Shown: one piece after another, positions 16,812-26,289 of the stretch
Position numbering within the stretch: the first letter of the stretch is position 1
Layout of the letters: each line of letters starts with the position of its first letter
Origin: Flammeovirgaceae bacterium
Lineage (GTDB): Bacteria; Bacteroidota; Bacteroidia; Cytophagales; Cyclobacteriaceae
Assembly (NCBI GenBank): GCA_015180985.1
Contig: CP054185.1
Coordinates: 2,975,225 to 3,039,224, forward strand
Direction: 5' to 3'
DNA length: 64,000 nt
Made by a program: the position numbers and the translations under genes
The notes under the pieces: model-generated
Seen by the model: the letters and a program-made list of their open reading frames with translations, nothing else
Told to the model about the DNA's origin: nothing
Database searches by the model: none

Positions 16812-19064
16812 ATGTCTGAAATAATAGAAATACAGAACAATTCAAATAGCGATGATTGGAATCCTTTCGTTGGAGAAGAGACTCTAGGGCTACTTCGGGG
16901 CAATTCAAAACTAATAGATAATGGAAATCTAAATGATGCTGGGAATAGAGTTTTGAATGAAACACTGAGCATAATGCAAGCTTGTGGCAATCCAAGAGCG
17001 TCAAGCAACAATGAAACAGGAATCATCATCGGTTACGTTCAAAGTGGAAAAACCCTTTCATTTACAACACTGACTGCCCTTGCAAGAGATAATAACTATC
17101 GAATTGTAATCATACTCGGAGGCACTTCAAAAATATTACTACAGCAATCAACTTTAAGATTAAGGCGGGATTTAAGAATTGACAGCCGCTATGGGTTTGA
17201 GCAGAAATGGACACAGCTAACTAATCCTGAAACACAAGAAGATTTTGACACCATTTCAAATATTCTTGACCAATGGGCTAATCCCACTTTTCAAAAAGAT
17301 AGATGCAGAACTGCCTTGATAACCGTCATGAAAAACGGAAGTCGCTTACGAAATCTCACAAATCTATTAAGTGGGATGAATTTGCAAGGCGTTCCGACTT
17401 TGATAATTGACGATGAAGGAGACCAAGCAAGTTTAAATACAAGGGCATCATGGGCAGCTAGGCAGGGAATAGATGTTGAGGATTTAACCGAAAATGATGT
17501 TTCAACCATTTACAGAAGAATAAATGCTTTGAGAGCCATTCTCCCACATCACACATTTTTACAATATACAGCTACACCACAGGCGAACCTGTTTATCAAT
17601 ATAATGGATAGACTATCCCCAAACTTCATTAAACTACTTACACCAGGAGATGAGTATACAGGAGGAATCACTTTTTTTCAGGATAATCCAAACTTAATAG
17701 TAGAGATTCCACCATCCGATTTACCAACCTTGCAGCCATTACACGAAGCACCAAACAGTCTGCTACGCGCTTTGAAAATCTACTACCTTGGAGTTGTAGC
17801 AGGGCAGATTTTACAACTGTATAGAGACCCAAGCCAGCGAAATCGCTCCATGCTTATCCATCCATCAAGATTACAAGGAGACCATAATACCTTTTATGGA
17901 TGGGTGAATGATACAAAAGAAAGTTGGAGACGTTTGCTATCAAGTGAGGATAATGAGGACAAAAGAGAATTGCTAATTGATTTTCAGTTGGCATACAACG
18001 ACCTTCAAATGACGGTTCAAAATTTGCCAACATTCCAGCAATTAACAGACTCAAATCTAATTCATGCAATTCAATACACACCTATTGTTGAAGTCAATGC
18101 TAGGCAAGGGGCTACACCACAAATCAATTGGCAAGACTCCTATTCATGGATTTTAGTCGGTGGCCAGTCAATGGACAGGGGTTTCACAGTTGAAGGATTA
18201 ACTGTAACATACATGCCGAGAAATATTGGAGTTGGAAATGTGGACACAATTCAACAGCGTGCAAGGTTCTACGGCTATAAAAGAACTTACCTAGGTTACT
18301 GCCGAGTCTTCCTAGACCAAGTAACAATTGACTCCTACCACAGCATCATTGACCATGAGGAAGATGTTAGAGAGCAACTTCAACCTTTCAGTGAAAATAA
18401 CCGACATCTAAATGATTGGGACAGAAAGACAGTTCTTGACGGTATGCTGAATCTCACACGAGCCAATGTTCTTTATGACGATTTAAATAGAGACTATTTT
18501 GGAGATGAATGGTTCAGAATAAATGCACCCCATGACACAGAAGAATTCATTGAGACCAACAGAGATTCAGTCTTTAACTTTCTAAACCCTAGAGCATCTC
18601 AATTTGCAGAAGATGCGGGACATTTACAAAGAACAGATGACCAAAGGCATTTGGTGGCAACCCTCTCAATTCAAGATTGCATAGACAATTTGCTCAATGA
18701 TTTGCGATTCACACGGGAGAGTGATTCAGCAACCTATTCAAGTTTAAGAGGAATTTTAAAAAGATATTTGAGAGACCATCCTACCGAAAATTGTCTGGTG
18801 TATTTGATGAGTGCAAGGAGTTTGACCAACTGGACCAGAAGGACTCGTAGATTGGTTAATAACGAAATACAACAATTATTTCAAGGACGAAACCCGAGAG
18901 TTGGCGATGTGATTTATCCCGGTGATGCTGAAATAAAGAACGACAATACTCTTACTATTCAAATTCACTTGCTTGATTTAAGAGATACTCAATTCACTAG
19001 CGTTCCAACACTGGCAATTTGGATTCCTGAGCACATTGGAAGAGATATTATAAGACAAGCATGA
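16812..19064 (+). CDS. Cassette C3: Z1-domain superfamily II helicase/ATPase
   Basis: A 750-aa protein. Walker A IIGYVQSGKTLSFT (about residue 75), Walker B LIIDDEGDQASLN (about 200), a QYTATPQANL motif and the late helicase block GGQSMDRGFTVEGLTVTYMP followed by DTIQQRARFYGYKR. These match the Z1 family linked to MORC-type restriction systems. Expected to translocate on or remodel DNA for the nuclease. It starts 2 bp after the ATPase stop and overlaps the nuclease gene by 4 bp. Confidence 0.9.
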   Translation: MSEIIEIQNNSNSDDWNPFVGEETLGLLRGNSKLIDNGNLNDAGNRVLNETLSIMQACGNPRASSNNETGIIIGYVQSGKTLSFTTLTALARDNNYRIVIILGGTSKILLQQSTLRLRRDLRIDSRYGFEQKWTQLTNPETQEDFDTISNILDQWANPTFQKDRCRTALITVMKNGSRLRNLTNLLSGMNLQGVPTLIIDDEGDQASLNTRASWAARQGIDVEDLTENDVSTIYRRINALRAILPHHTFLQYTATPQANLFINIMDRLSPNFIKLLTPGDEYTGGITFFQDNPNLIVEIPPSDLPTLQPLHEAPNSLLRALKIYYLGVVAGQILQLYRDPSQRNRSMLIHPSRLQGDHNTFYGWVNDTKESWRRLLSSEDNEDKRELLIDFQLAYNDLQMTVQNLPTFQQLTDSNLIHAIQYTPIVEVNARQGATPQINWQDSYSWILVGGQSMDRGFTVEGLTVTYMPRNIGVGNVDTIQQRARFYGYKRTYLGYCRVFLDQVTIDSYHSIIDHEEDVREQLQPFSENNRHLNDWDRKTVLDGMLNLTRANVLYDDLNRDYFGDEWFRINAPHDTEEFIETNRDSVFNFLNPRASQFAEDAGHLQRTDDQRHLVATLSIQDCIDNLLNDLRFTRESDSATYSSLRGILKRYLRDHPTENCLVYLMSARSLTNWTRRTRRLVNNEIQQLFQGRNPRVGDVIYPGDAEIKNDNTLTIQIHLLDLRDTQFTSVPTLAIWIPEHIGRDIIRQA

Positions 19065-20044
19065 ATCTGATTGAACTATATGATAAACTTGAATTTGCGG
19101 AGGAAGGAAGCGGTAAAACGTTCAACGCCATTCAAATTCCTGAGCAACCAAACTTCCGAGTTGCTGTAAATAATGAAGGCAACCCTGTATTACTTCTATC
19201 AGTTGCAAATGCCGTTAAAGGAAATACTCTAAAAAACTTTAGATTAAAGTATTTACAACTTGAACAAAATGTCGAGTGTAAAATTACAGAGAATGATAAA
19301 AGTAGTTATCAAACCTTTACTGTCATTACATTTACGAGTGATGACCGAAACTTACAGGAATATTTTTTGAGGATTTCGGAGACCTTGATTAAAACACTTA
19401 GTAACAAGCCGACACAACAACAGATTGTCGATTCGATAAACAAATTTGTTGAAGTGTTTCGTTCACTCGCTGACACGCCAACAAATACGGTTCACGGACT
19501 GTGGACCGAATTATTTTTAATTGAGAATAGCTCGAATCCAAAGATTCTTTTAAACTATTGGCACAATCTGCCAGAAGAAAGATTTGATTTTAATTCAGGT
19601 CTAGAGAAAATTGAAGTCAAAAGCAATTCAAACTTTGAACGCATACATACCTTTTCGGCTGAACAGCTAAGCCCCCCCATAGGTACACAAGTATTGGTTG
19701 CTTCAATTTTCATCCGCCAACATAACAATGGACAAAGCATTCAACAACTTGTTCAAAGTATTACGAATAAAATTAAAGACGACATCGAATTGACCGAAAA
19801 ACTAAACAATATTATTTTCAGAACCCTTGGAAATTCTCTTGAGCAATCAATCAAAATCAAGTTTGACTATAACATCGCAAAAGATTCATTGCGCTTTTTT
19901 AGTCAACAAGATATAAGCAAGATTGAAGAAGTGCACATACCCGACAAGGTATCAGAGGTAAGATTTAAATCAGATTTAACCGACTTGACACCTATTGACG
20001 TGAGAGCAATGAAAACGACTAGTGAACTTTTTAGAGGTATTTAA
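19061..20044 (+). CDS. Cassette C3: DUF4420 PD-(D/E)XK-type nuclease
   Basis: A 327-aa protein. The block GLWTELFLIE ... RFDFNSGLEKIEVKSNSN provides the acidic residues and the ExK (IEVKS) typical of DUF4420, a predicted PD-(D/E)XK endonuclease family partnered with Z1 and MORC proteins. It is the likely cutting subunit of the system. It is the last gene of the operon; the shared cassette tail starts 17 bp after the stop. Confidence 0.85.
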   Translation: MNLIELYDKLEFAEEGSGKTFNAIQIPEQPNFRVAVNNEGNPVLLLSVANAVKGNTLKNFRLKYLQLEQNVECKITENDKSSYQTFTVITFTSDDRNLQEYFLRISETLIKTLSNKPTQQQIVDSINKFVEVFRSLADTPTNTVHGLWTELFLIENSSNPKILLNYWHNLPEERFDFNSGLEKIEVKSNSNFERIHTFSAEQLSPPIGTQVLVASIFIRQHNNGQSIQQLVQSITNKIKDDIELTEKLNNIIFRTLGNSLEQSIKIKFDYNIAKDSLRFFSQQDISKIEEVHIPDKVSEVRFKSDLTDLTPIDVRAMKTTSELFRGI

Positions 20045-20061
20045 ATTGGAGAACCAAATAT

Positions 20062-20246
20062 CGCACACACATTGTCTGGCCGCACATGCAGCCCACAACC
20101 AAAGCCAGCCAATAAGTGTGCTCAGTGCAGTGAAAGTGGACAATAACGTCAATGAAAAATGCCCCACCGCACGACTGAAAAACAAAGAGACGTGTAACAT
20201 TAACGGGTGACGAAAGACAAGGCTTCGAATGAAGTTCGGAGAAGGG
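20062..20246 (+). other. C3 tail: conserved non-coding segment with hairpin (cut by IS)
   Basis: Begins at CGCACACACATTG and is shared with the tails of C4, C11 and C17. The hairpin (20066-20120) pairs CACAC/ATTG/CTGGC with GCCAG/CAAT/GTGTG around a GCACAT loop. The tail normally runs to GGGCCCTACAGCTACCAAC; here the IS256-family element entered at GAGAAGGG, and the rest resumes at 21648-21671. Confidence 0.75.
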
Positions 20247-21647
20247 GGTAACGACTAAGCAACTGTGTAAAGGCCCGATTCGGCCTTGCTGAAAGGGGAT
20301 GTGGAATGTACCACTTTCAGCCGAATCGGTTGCATTTAAAGACTTAACTTTAAACACAGTTACCATGGAAAATCAAGAACAACACCCACTACTCAAAGAG
20401 ATGCTCACCCCTGAGTTTCTCAAGCAATTTAAGAATTCGAAAGACCTCAACAGCTTTATCGATGAACTTTTCAAAAAGGGCATGGAGCAAATGCTGGAAG
20501 GTGAACTCGATGGCCATTTGGGCTATGCCAAACATTCACCAGAAGGGATTAACTCCGGGAACTCACGGAACGGAAAAACCCGTAAGACCATCAAGACCAC
20601 GCGAGGTGAACTACAGATAGAAGTACCTCGGGATCGGAACAGCACGTTTGAGCCCGTCCTGGTTCCCAAGCGCAGCCGGTTCGTAGAAGGCATCGAAGAA
20701 ATTATCATCTCCTTATATGCCCGGGGTATGAGCGTACGCGACATTGAAATACAAATCCGGGAAATCTATGGTGTGAATGTTTCGGATGCCACTATTTCCA
20801 ACGTTACCTCGCGGGTACATACGTTGGTAACGGAGTGGCAAAGCAGGCCTCTTTCATCGGTGTACTTTGTGGTGTGGATGGATGGGATCGTATTCAAAGT
20901 CCGGCAGAATGGGAAGGTGATCAACAAAACCATTTACCTGGCCGTAGGCCTTAATGCTCAGGGGTTTAAGGAAGTATTGGGCATGTGGCTGGGTGAAAGC
21001 GAAAGTGCTTCATTCTGGATAAGTGTACTTACTGATTTAAAAAGCCGTGGCGTGGAAGATATTCTCATCACCAGCACCGATAATCTGAAGGGCTTCACCG
21101 ATGCAATCACCAGCGTGTTTACCCAATCGGTAACCCAGATTTGTGTAGTTCATCAGATCAGAAATGCGCTTCGCTACGTTGTCTGGAAAGACAAGAAACA
21201 ATTTGTAGCCGATTTGAAGACTGTTTACGGAGCACCAAACAAAGAGCTGGCTGCTCAAGCCTTAGAGCAGCTTGAAGTAACATGGGGCAAAAAATATCCG
21301 CATGCTATCAAGTCGTGGAAAACGAATTGGGATAACCTCACGCACTTCTTCGATTATCCGATCGAAATCCGAACGCTGATCTATACCACGAACATTATCG
21401 AAAATCTCAACGGAAAAATCCGCAAGTATACCAACAACAAACTTTCGTTCCCTGACGACCAGGCGGTGGTGAAAGCGGTGTACCTGGCTTTACGGGAGAT
21501 CACCAAAAAATGGACCTTGCCCGTGAGAAACTGGCCACTAATCGTAAATCAATTTTTAACTATCTTCGAAGGCAGATGCAAAATATAAAACCTTTACGCA
21601 GTTGCTTAGTCGTTACCCAGCACTTACACACTTAATTAGGCAGTGTC
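20247..21647 (+). mobile_element. IS256-family insertion sequence, copy 1 (1401 bp)
   Basis: Flanked by an 8-bp target duplication GAGAAGGG (20239-20246 and 21648-21655). It has the same length and boundaries as copy 2. The left end GGTAACGACTAAGCAACTG has its inverted match not at the right tip but about 30 bp inside it (21591-21617); the right tip reads TTAGGCAGTGTC. It sits in the non-coding tail of C3, so no gene is broken. Confidence 0.92.
20365..21588 (+). CDS. IS256-family (Mutator-like) transposase, copy 1
   Basis: A 407-aa transposase from ATG 20365 (MENQEQHPLLKEMLTPEF). DDE residues are visible as D in FVVWMDGIVFK, D in ITSTDNLKGF and E in TTNIIENLNGKIRKY, with the family CVVHQIRNALRYV block between. 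The protein is identical over its full length to copy 2, indicating recent transposition. An upstream in-frame ATG at 20299 would add 22 residues that look non-family. Confidence 0.95.
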   Translation: MENQEQHPLLKEMLTPEFLKQFKNSKDLNSFIDELFKKGMEQMLEGELDGHLGYAKHSPEGINSGNSRNGKTRKTIKTTRGELQIEVPRDRNSTFEPVLVPKRSRFVEGIEEIIISLYARGMSVRDIEIQIREIYGVNVSDATISNVTSRVHTLVTEWQSRPLSSVYFVVWMDGIVFKVRQNGKVINKTIYLAVGLNAQGFKEVLGMWLGESESASFWISVLTDLKSRGVEDILITSTDNLKGFTDAITSVFTQSVTQICVVHQIRNALRYVVWKDKKQFVADLKTVYGAPNKELAAQALEQLEVTWGKKYPHAIKSWKTNWDNLTHFFDYPIEIRTLIYTTNIIENLNGKIRKYTNNKLSFPDDQAVVKAVYLALREITKKWTLPVRNWPLIVNQFLTIFEGRCKI

Positions 21648-21662
21648 GAGAAGGGCCCTACA

Positions 21663-21836
21663 GCTACCAACAAAAAGTTTATGCAATGTGGGGGTTCAGT
21701 GTAGCTATTAAAAGTAATTTCTTAATTTCGTTCAGTAACGTTGGACAGTTCGGAGCAGGTCGGGCTTAACATTTCGCTGCGCTACATTTTTAAGCCCTCC
21801 TATTCCCCACACTGCATAAACTCAAACGTTGGTAGC
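21663..21836 (+). repeat. attC-like site C3/C4 (long class)
   Basis: GCTACCAAC ends C3 and matches its start GTTGGTAGC 8 kb away. TTTATGCAATGTGGGG pairs with CCCCACACTGCATAAAC, and GGGCTTAAC pairs around an inner loop with TTTTTAAGCCC. Next start GTTGGTAGC (C4). Confidence 0.9.
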
Positions 21837-22135
21837 AATAGGGCCCGGACAAATTTGTGTTTCAAAAAACAACGGACGACAATCAACTAACAAAGATTTC
21901 CCACGTGAACAAGTAACTGCTTCGGGACAACTTGGCTTTGAAAAAAACTCGGGACAGATTAAAAATAATACAGCCGACCCTTCGCATTTTTAAAAAGGTT
22001 CTCCTCCGAATTGCCCCACACATTTGGCACATGCCATAGCCGCGCAAACCCACCGCGACACCAAAGCTATGGCAAGAGCCAAATCCCCCACCGCATTACA
22101 TTTTTCATTAAATTGCTTGTTGACTTAACAATGGC
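21837..22135 (+). other. C4 leader: conserved non-coding segment with hairpin
   Basis: Shares the TAGGGCCCGGACAAATTTGT start, the ATACAGCCGACCCTTCGCAT block and the 61-bp hairpin (22023-22083, TTTGGC/GCCATAGC with GCTATGGC/GCCAAA) with C3, C11 and C17. Sequence diverges just after the hairpin. No gene seen. Confidence 0.75.
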
Positions 22136-23326
22136 ATGCAAATCAAATTACTTGGACAAGGATTCAAACCCTCATCTTCACAATCAGTCGGGCAAGAGCT
22201 AATCAAGCTTTTGGCGGATAAAGACTTTCATACTTTTACTGGAATTTCAGCATTTGCAAGCCAAGCTGGTGTAAATGGCCTCTCCAAATACATTTCAAAT
22301 GCCAAGAAGCATCTTAAAGTAATTACCATTGTTACAGGAGTTGACCAAAAGGGTACATCAAAGGAAGCATTGGAAGCTCTTTTGAATTTGGATGTTGAAG
22401 CATACGTTTTCTACCAGCCATCAATAACAATTTTTCACCCAAAAATCTATCTCTTTGAAGGAGACAACAAATCTGAGTTAATTCTCGGTTCATCGAACCT
22501 CACTTCTCAAGGACTTTTTACAAATGTTGAAGCTTCATTGCTGGTAAGCATTGACAATAAAAATGCAGGCGACCAACAAATTATCAAACAACTGAAAGAT
22601 TATTTTAGCGGAATATTTGACCACACTGACCCGAACATAAAGAAGCTGACAAAGCAGCTAATAGATGACTTGGTTAAATCACGAGTTGTTCCAACAGAAG
22701 CAGAGCGTAAGGCAATTCAAGATAAGGCTGAAAAGCCTGAGAATATCTCCACAGAAAGTTTAATCTCTAAGATTTTCCCTAAGCGGGCAATTGCACAAAT
22801 ACCAAGTGAGTTTAGAGGAGTTCAAAAGCCATCAACAAAAGCTAAAGTCAAGGTATCACCAGCAGTAGCTCCAGTTAAAAGCAAGCCATCAGAATTGCTA
22901 TGGAAAAGTGGGCGTTTAACACAACGCGACTTAAATATTCCAAAAGGTTCAAATACCAATCCTACTGGGTCAATGCTCTTTAAAAAAGGTAAGACTGGGG
23001 ATATTGACCAACGACATTATTTCAGAGACAACGTGTTTTCATCTCTCAAGTGGGTAAGAGACAAAGACCCAAAAACATCTCACCTTGAAAGAGCAAATGC
23101 ACTATTCAAGATAATTATTGATGGTAAAGAAGTTGGTGACTATGAACTGACCCTTACCCATAACACAAAAACAGATACGAGGTCTTACAAGCAGAAGAAT
23201 TCGATGACCCAAATAAGTTGGGGGAAAGCAAAGAAGGTAATTGCTAAAGATGCATTGATTGGCAAAAGCGCTTCATTGTTTAAGAACGCTGGCAAAAAGG
23301 ACGAGTTTACTTTAACCATCGAATAA
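22136..23326 (+). CDS. Cassette C4: phospholipase D-fold nuclease
   Basis: A 396-aa protein. Residues about 30-150 hold a PLD-type nuclease core with the HxK(x)nGSSN motif: FHPKIYLFEGDNKSELILGS followed by SNLTSQG. Single-HKD PLD proteins next to methylases are restriction endonucleases (BfiI/NgoFVII-type). The C-terminal half (about 270-396), with a WGKAKKVIAKDAL-like end, may bind DNA but is not recognised. ATG at 22136 lies 52 bp after the leader hairpin. It shares the cassette with an HTH regulator and an N6A methylase, hence a probable restriction-modification system. Confidence 0.82.
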   Translation: MQIKLLGQGFKPSSSQSVGQELIKLLADKDFHTFTGISAFASQAGVNGLSKYISNAKKHLKVITIVTGVDQKGTSKEALEALLNLDVEAYVFYQPSITIFHPKIYLFEGDNKSELILGSSNLTSQGLFTNVEASLLVSIDNKNAGDQQIIKQLKDYFSGIFDHTDPNIKKLTKQLIDDLVKSRVVPTEAERKAIQDKAEKPENISTESLISKIFPKRAIAQIPSEFRGVQKPSTKAKVKVSPAVAPVKSKPSELLWKSGRLTQRDLNIPKGSNTNPTGSMLFKKGKTGDIDQRHYFRDNVFSSLKWVRDKDPKTSHLERANALFKIIIDGKEVGDYELTLTHNTKTDTRSYKQKNSMTQISWGKAKKVIAKDALIGKSASLFKNAGKKDEFTLTIE

Positions 23327-23404
23327 CCTAATCAAAATTTTGAAGTCACACTTTGGTATTTAGCGGCTCATTTCATACTTTTGGACTGAAGTAGTCCAAA
23401 AAAG

Positions 23405-23728
23405 ATGAATTTCGAAAACACGTTTGGTGAGACTGTTAAGAAGCTAAGAGAGGACAAAAACCTCACTCTCAAAGAAGTAGCTAAGCACTTAAAAATTGAT
23501 ACTTCAATGCTTGGCAAAATCGAAAAGAATAGCCGAAAGCCAACAAAGAAGCTCATTGAGCGAATTTCAAAACTCTTTGATGTAAGTGAGAAGGACTTAA
23601 CCATTGCTTTTCTCAGCGATACGGTTGCTTCCCAAATTCTATATGAAAACGAATTCACCTCAGAGGTTCTAAAAGCCGCTGAGAAAAAAGTTAAATATAT
23701 GAAGGCCAAAAAGACATCTTTGAAATGA
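23405..23728 (+). CDS. Cassette C4: XRE-family HTH controller protein
   Basis: A 107-aa protein with an N-terminal helix-turn-helix (FGETVKKLREDKNLTLKEVA, then KIDTSMLGKIEKNSRKPTKK) and a short helical C-terminus. Placed between nuclease and methylase genes and overlapping the methylase by 4 bp, it resembles controller proteins that delay nuclease expression in type II systems; that role is inference. Confidence 0.85.
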   Translation: MNFENTFGETVKKLREDKNLTLKEVAKHLKIDTSMLGKIEKNSRKPTKKLIERISKLFDVSEKDLTIAFLSDTVASQILYENEFTSEVLKAAEKKVKYMKAKKTSLK

Positions 23729-25335
23729 AGCTAATCTCTGAGGCATCGGCTGAAAAACTAAGAGGCGGTTTTTATACCCCTGAAAAGATTGCTGAATTTG
23801 TACTCCGCTGGGGAATCAATGGAAGTACTACATCCGACATATTAGAGCCAAGTTGTGGCGATGGTATTTTCTTAGAGCAGCTTCATAAAAATAAGCTAAA
23901 ATATAAATCTATAACAGCTGTTGAGTTAGATGAAGTTGAGGCAGAAAAGGCAAATTCAATTCCCCTTAAGAATCGACAAATAATCAATGCGGACTTTCAC
24001 ACTTATTGCAATAGCACCAACAAACGTTTTGATTTAATTGTTGGTAATCCACCTTACATACGTTATCAGTTTTTTGACAGAAAGCAACAAGTAGAAGCTG
24101 AGGATATTTTTATCAAAGCTGGTTTGACCTATTCAAAACTCACAAATGCTTGGGTATCGTTTGTTGTTGGGTCTTCTCTTTTACTTAAAGAGGAAGGCGG
24201 AAAAATTGGTTTTGTCCTTCCAGCAGAAATATTGCAAGTTTCATTTGCTCAGCAGTTGAGACAGTTTATAGCTCACTACTATAACAAAATCAATATTATT
24301 TCTTTTGAGAAGTTGGTATTTCCCAACATTCAACAAGAGGTAGTTTTGTTGTTATGTGAAAAAAATAACACTAAAGACCATCTCATTGAACACATTGAAT
24401 TAAAGGACGCTGACAGTTTAGCATCCCTTGATGTTGCGAGGTTAAAGAGTCCGAAAAAGAGAATAGACTTTAAGTCTAATAAATGGACTTTTTATTTTTT
24501 AGAGCAAGAAGAGATTGACTTCTTGGAGGATATAGCAACAAGTAGAAACGTTCCAATACTTGGCAAGTTTGCTAATGTTGAGGTTGGAATTACGACAGGT
24601 TCAAATGACTTTTTCACGGTTCCGCTTTCGACAATTGAGGAGTATGACCTTGAGGACTATGCGAGGCCAATGGTTGGAAGGAGTGTTCAGGTCAACAGCG
24701 TTATTTTCACAGAAAAAGATTGGGAGAAGAATAGATTGTCTGAGGCCAAAGCTCACTTATTGGTTTTTCCTGAACGTAAAAATCTGAACAAAAGAAATGG
24801 AGCTGTAAAATATATTGCTTTCGGAGAGAGCAAAGAAATTCACAAAGGTTACAAAACAGGAATTCGAGATGATTGGTTTGTAGTTCCTTCGTTAAAAATC
24901 TCTGACGCTTTATTTATTCGGAGAAGCAATCTCTATCCACGCTTAATCATTAATCAAGCTAAAGCATACACGACAGACACAATGCACAGAGTCTTTCTGA
25001 AGACAGGCACAAATATCAAGGCACTAACAGCAAGCTATTATAATTCACTTTCACTGGCATTTACTGAGGTCTCTGGTAGAAGTCATGGAGGTGGAGTTCT
25101 CGAACTTATGCCGAATGAAGCAGAACGCGTTTTACTTCCGTACCATAAAGACAACTCATCTTTACTTCCTACAATTGACAAACTGATAAGGAGTAAAACG
25201 GACATTGATGACGTGCTAAAGATTACAAATCAAGTTATCCTTAAAGAGCACTATGGCTTTACTCAAAAAGAGATAAAATTGGCTCACAATATTTGGAAGA
25301 AATTATCGTACAGACGATTGAATCGAGGAAAGTAA
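23725..25335 (+). CDS. Cassette C4: N6-adenine DNA methyltransferase (Eco57I/TaqI-like)
   Basis: A 536-aa gamma-type adenine methylase: SAM-binding ILEPSCGDGIFLEQL (about residue 40) and the catalytic FDLIVGNPPYIRYQFF (about 100-115). Residues about 270-480 look like a TaqI-type specificity domain (GITTGSNDFFTVP, VVPSLKISDALFIRRSNLYP). Length and architecture fit Eco57I-family modification enzymes without a fused nuclease; the PLD protein would cut. The conserved cassette tail starts 11 bp after the stop. Confidence 0.9.
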   Translation: MKLISEASAEKLRGGFYTPEKIAEFVLRWGINGSTTSDILEPSCGDGIFLEQLHKNKLKYKSITAVELDEVEAEKANSIPLKNRQIINADFHTYCNSTNKRFDLIVGNPPYIRYQFFDRKQQVEAEDIFIKAGLTYSKLTNAWVSFVVGSSLLLKEEGGKIGFVLPAEILQVSFAQQLRQFIAHYYNKINIISFEKLVFPNIQQEVVLLLCEKNNTKDHLIEHIELKDADSLASLDVARLKSPKKRIDFKSNKWTFYFLEQEEIDFLEDIATSRNVPILGKFANVEVGITTGSNDFFTVPLSTIEEYDLEDYARPMVGRSVQVNSVIFTEKDWEKNRLSEAKAHLLVFPERKNLNKRNGAVKYIAFGESKEIHKGYKTGIRDDWFVVPSLKISDALFIRRSNLYPRLIINQAKAYTTDTMHRVFLKTGTNIKALTASYYNSLSLAFTEVSGRSHGGGVLELMPNEAERVLLPYHKDNSSLLPTIDKLIRSKTDIDDVLKITNQVILKEHYGFTQKEIKLAHNIWKKLSYRRLNRGK

Positions 25336-25346
25336 TTATTCAAAAC

Positions 25347-25537
25347 CGCACACACATTACCTTGGCCGCACATACAGCCCGCATCCAAAGCCAGTCAATA
25401 AGTGTGCTCAGTTTAGTGTAAGCTGACAGTGTAGTCAACGAAAAATGCCCCACCGCACGGCTGACAATTAAGAGTGGTGTAACATTAACGGGGACAAAAG
25501 ACAAGGCTACGAATGAAGTGCGGAGAAGGGCCCTACA
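25347..25537 (+). other. C4 tail: conserved non-coding segment with hairpin
   Basis: Starts CGCACACACATTACC and ends AGAAGGGCCCTACA before the attC box. Hairpin 25351-25406: CACAC/ATT/TTGGC with GCCAG/CAAT/GTGTG. Homologous to the C3, C11 and C17 tails. Confidence 0.75.
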
Positions 25538-25711
25538 GCTACCAACAAAATGCTTGTGCAATGGCCTGGTTCGGTGTCCTCATTACTTTCGGTTTCTTTA
25601 TTTAAATTTATCAGTGGGACAGGTCGCAACTGGTCAGCCCTTGTCAGCCGCTGAGGCGGCTTTAACAAGGCTTCCTATTCCGGCCACTGCACAAGCACAA
25701 ACGTTGCCGCC
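25538..25711 (+). repeat. attC-like site C4/C5 (long class)
   Basis: GCTACCAAC ends C4. GCTTGTGCAATGGCC pairs with GGCCACTGCACAAGC, and the internal AGCCGCTGAGGCGGCT hairpin is a strong GC stem. Core AAACGTT; GTTGCCGCC starts C5. Confidence 0.9.
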
Positions 25712-25748
25712 AATACGCAAAAAGACCTATAAATAAAATTCTACAGAC

Positions 25749-26150
25749 ATGAAATTTATTACAAGACTATTTCTCCTGACAATAACTCTGTTAATGAGTT
25801 GCTCAGACGATGAAACTTTTGAGACAAAGACTAATCTTTTGGTTGGTGTATTCTGGTTTAACCCCGAAATAATTGGGACATCACCAAGTGGGTATATAGT
25901 AGCATCACCATTAGTTTTTAATAGAGACAAGAGCGCCAGTGTTGGTGCAAACAGAGCAAGATGGAGGTTTATTGAAAATGGAAACTCTATACAATTAACA
26001 TATTTATATACAAATTATTCAGACAAGTACGAAATTATAAATCTCTCAGACACCGAATTTCACTTTAAGCATTACAGCAGTTCAGGACAATTTCTGATTG
26101 AACTAAAATATGACAGGTGTCATAAGGGAGCGTTAGACCCTTGCCTTTAA
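25749..26150 (+). CDS. Cassette C5: small lipoprotein
   Basis: A 133-aa protein with a lipoprotein signal (MKFITRLFLLTITLLMSCSD, lipobox LMSC, acidic residues right after the Cys as in surface-exposed Bacteroidota lipoproteins). The mature part (RARWRFIENGNSIQLTYLYT, YEIINLSDTEFHFKHYSSSG) has the alternating strand pattern of lipocalin-like (DUF4923/5004-type) domains. Function unknown. Confidence 0.7.
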   Translation: MKFITRLFLLTITLLMSCSDDETFETKTNLLVGVFWFNPEIIGTSPSGYIVASPLVFNRDKSASVGANRARWRFIENGNSIQLTYLYTNYSDKYEIINLSDTEFHFKHYSSSGQFLIELKYDRCHKGALDPCL

Positions 26151-26218
26151 AAAATTTTTAGGCAGTTTTACCGACATAGACCGACCAACCCGATAACGTT
26201 TTGTAAAAGTGGAGCCAG

Positions 26219-26286
26219 ACGCGTCCAAAACTAGTTTTCGGTGGACTTCTTATCAGAAGTCCAAAATAAAGTAACGGTGGACGCGT
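26219..26286. other. Nested inverted repeats downstream of the C5 gene
   Basis: Three palindromes are stacked: ACGCGTCC (26219-26226) with GGACGCGT (26279-26286) outside, and inside them AAAACTAGTTTT (26227-26238) and TGGACTTCT-TATC-AGAAGTCCA (26242-26263). No T-run follows, so a terminator is unlikely; it looks like a cruciform-forming or RNA-structured element between the gene and the attC-like site. Confidence 0.6.
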
Positions 26287-26289
26287 ACT

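Noticed and set aside
22011..22202. 63-aa ORF in the C4 leader
   Set aside because: It covers the conserved hairpin and the start of the PLD gene in another frame, and is not kept in C3, C11 or C17.
13606..25546. The long C3/C4/C11/C17 frames as ordinary transposons
   Set aside because: No transposase, no target duplication; their ends coincide with cassette boundaries and obey the same start/end matching as the small cassettes.
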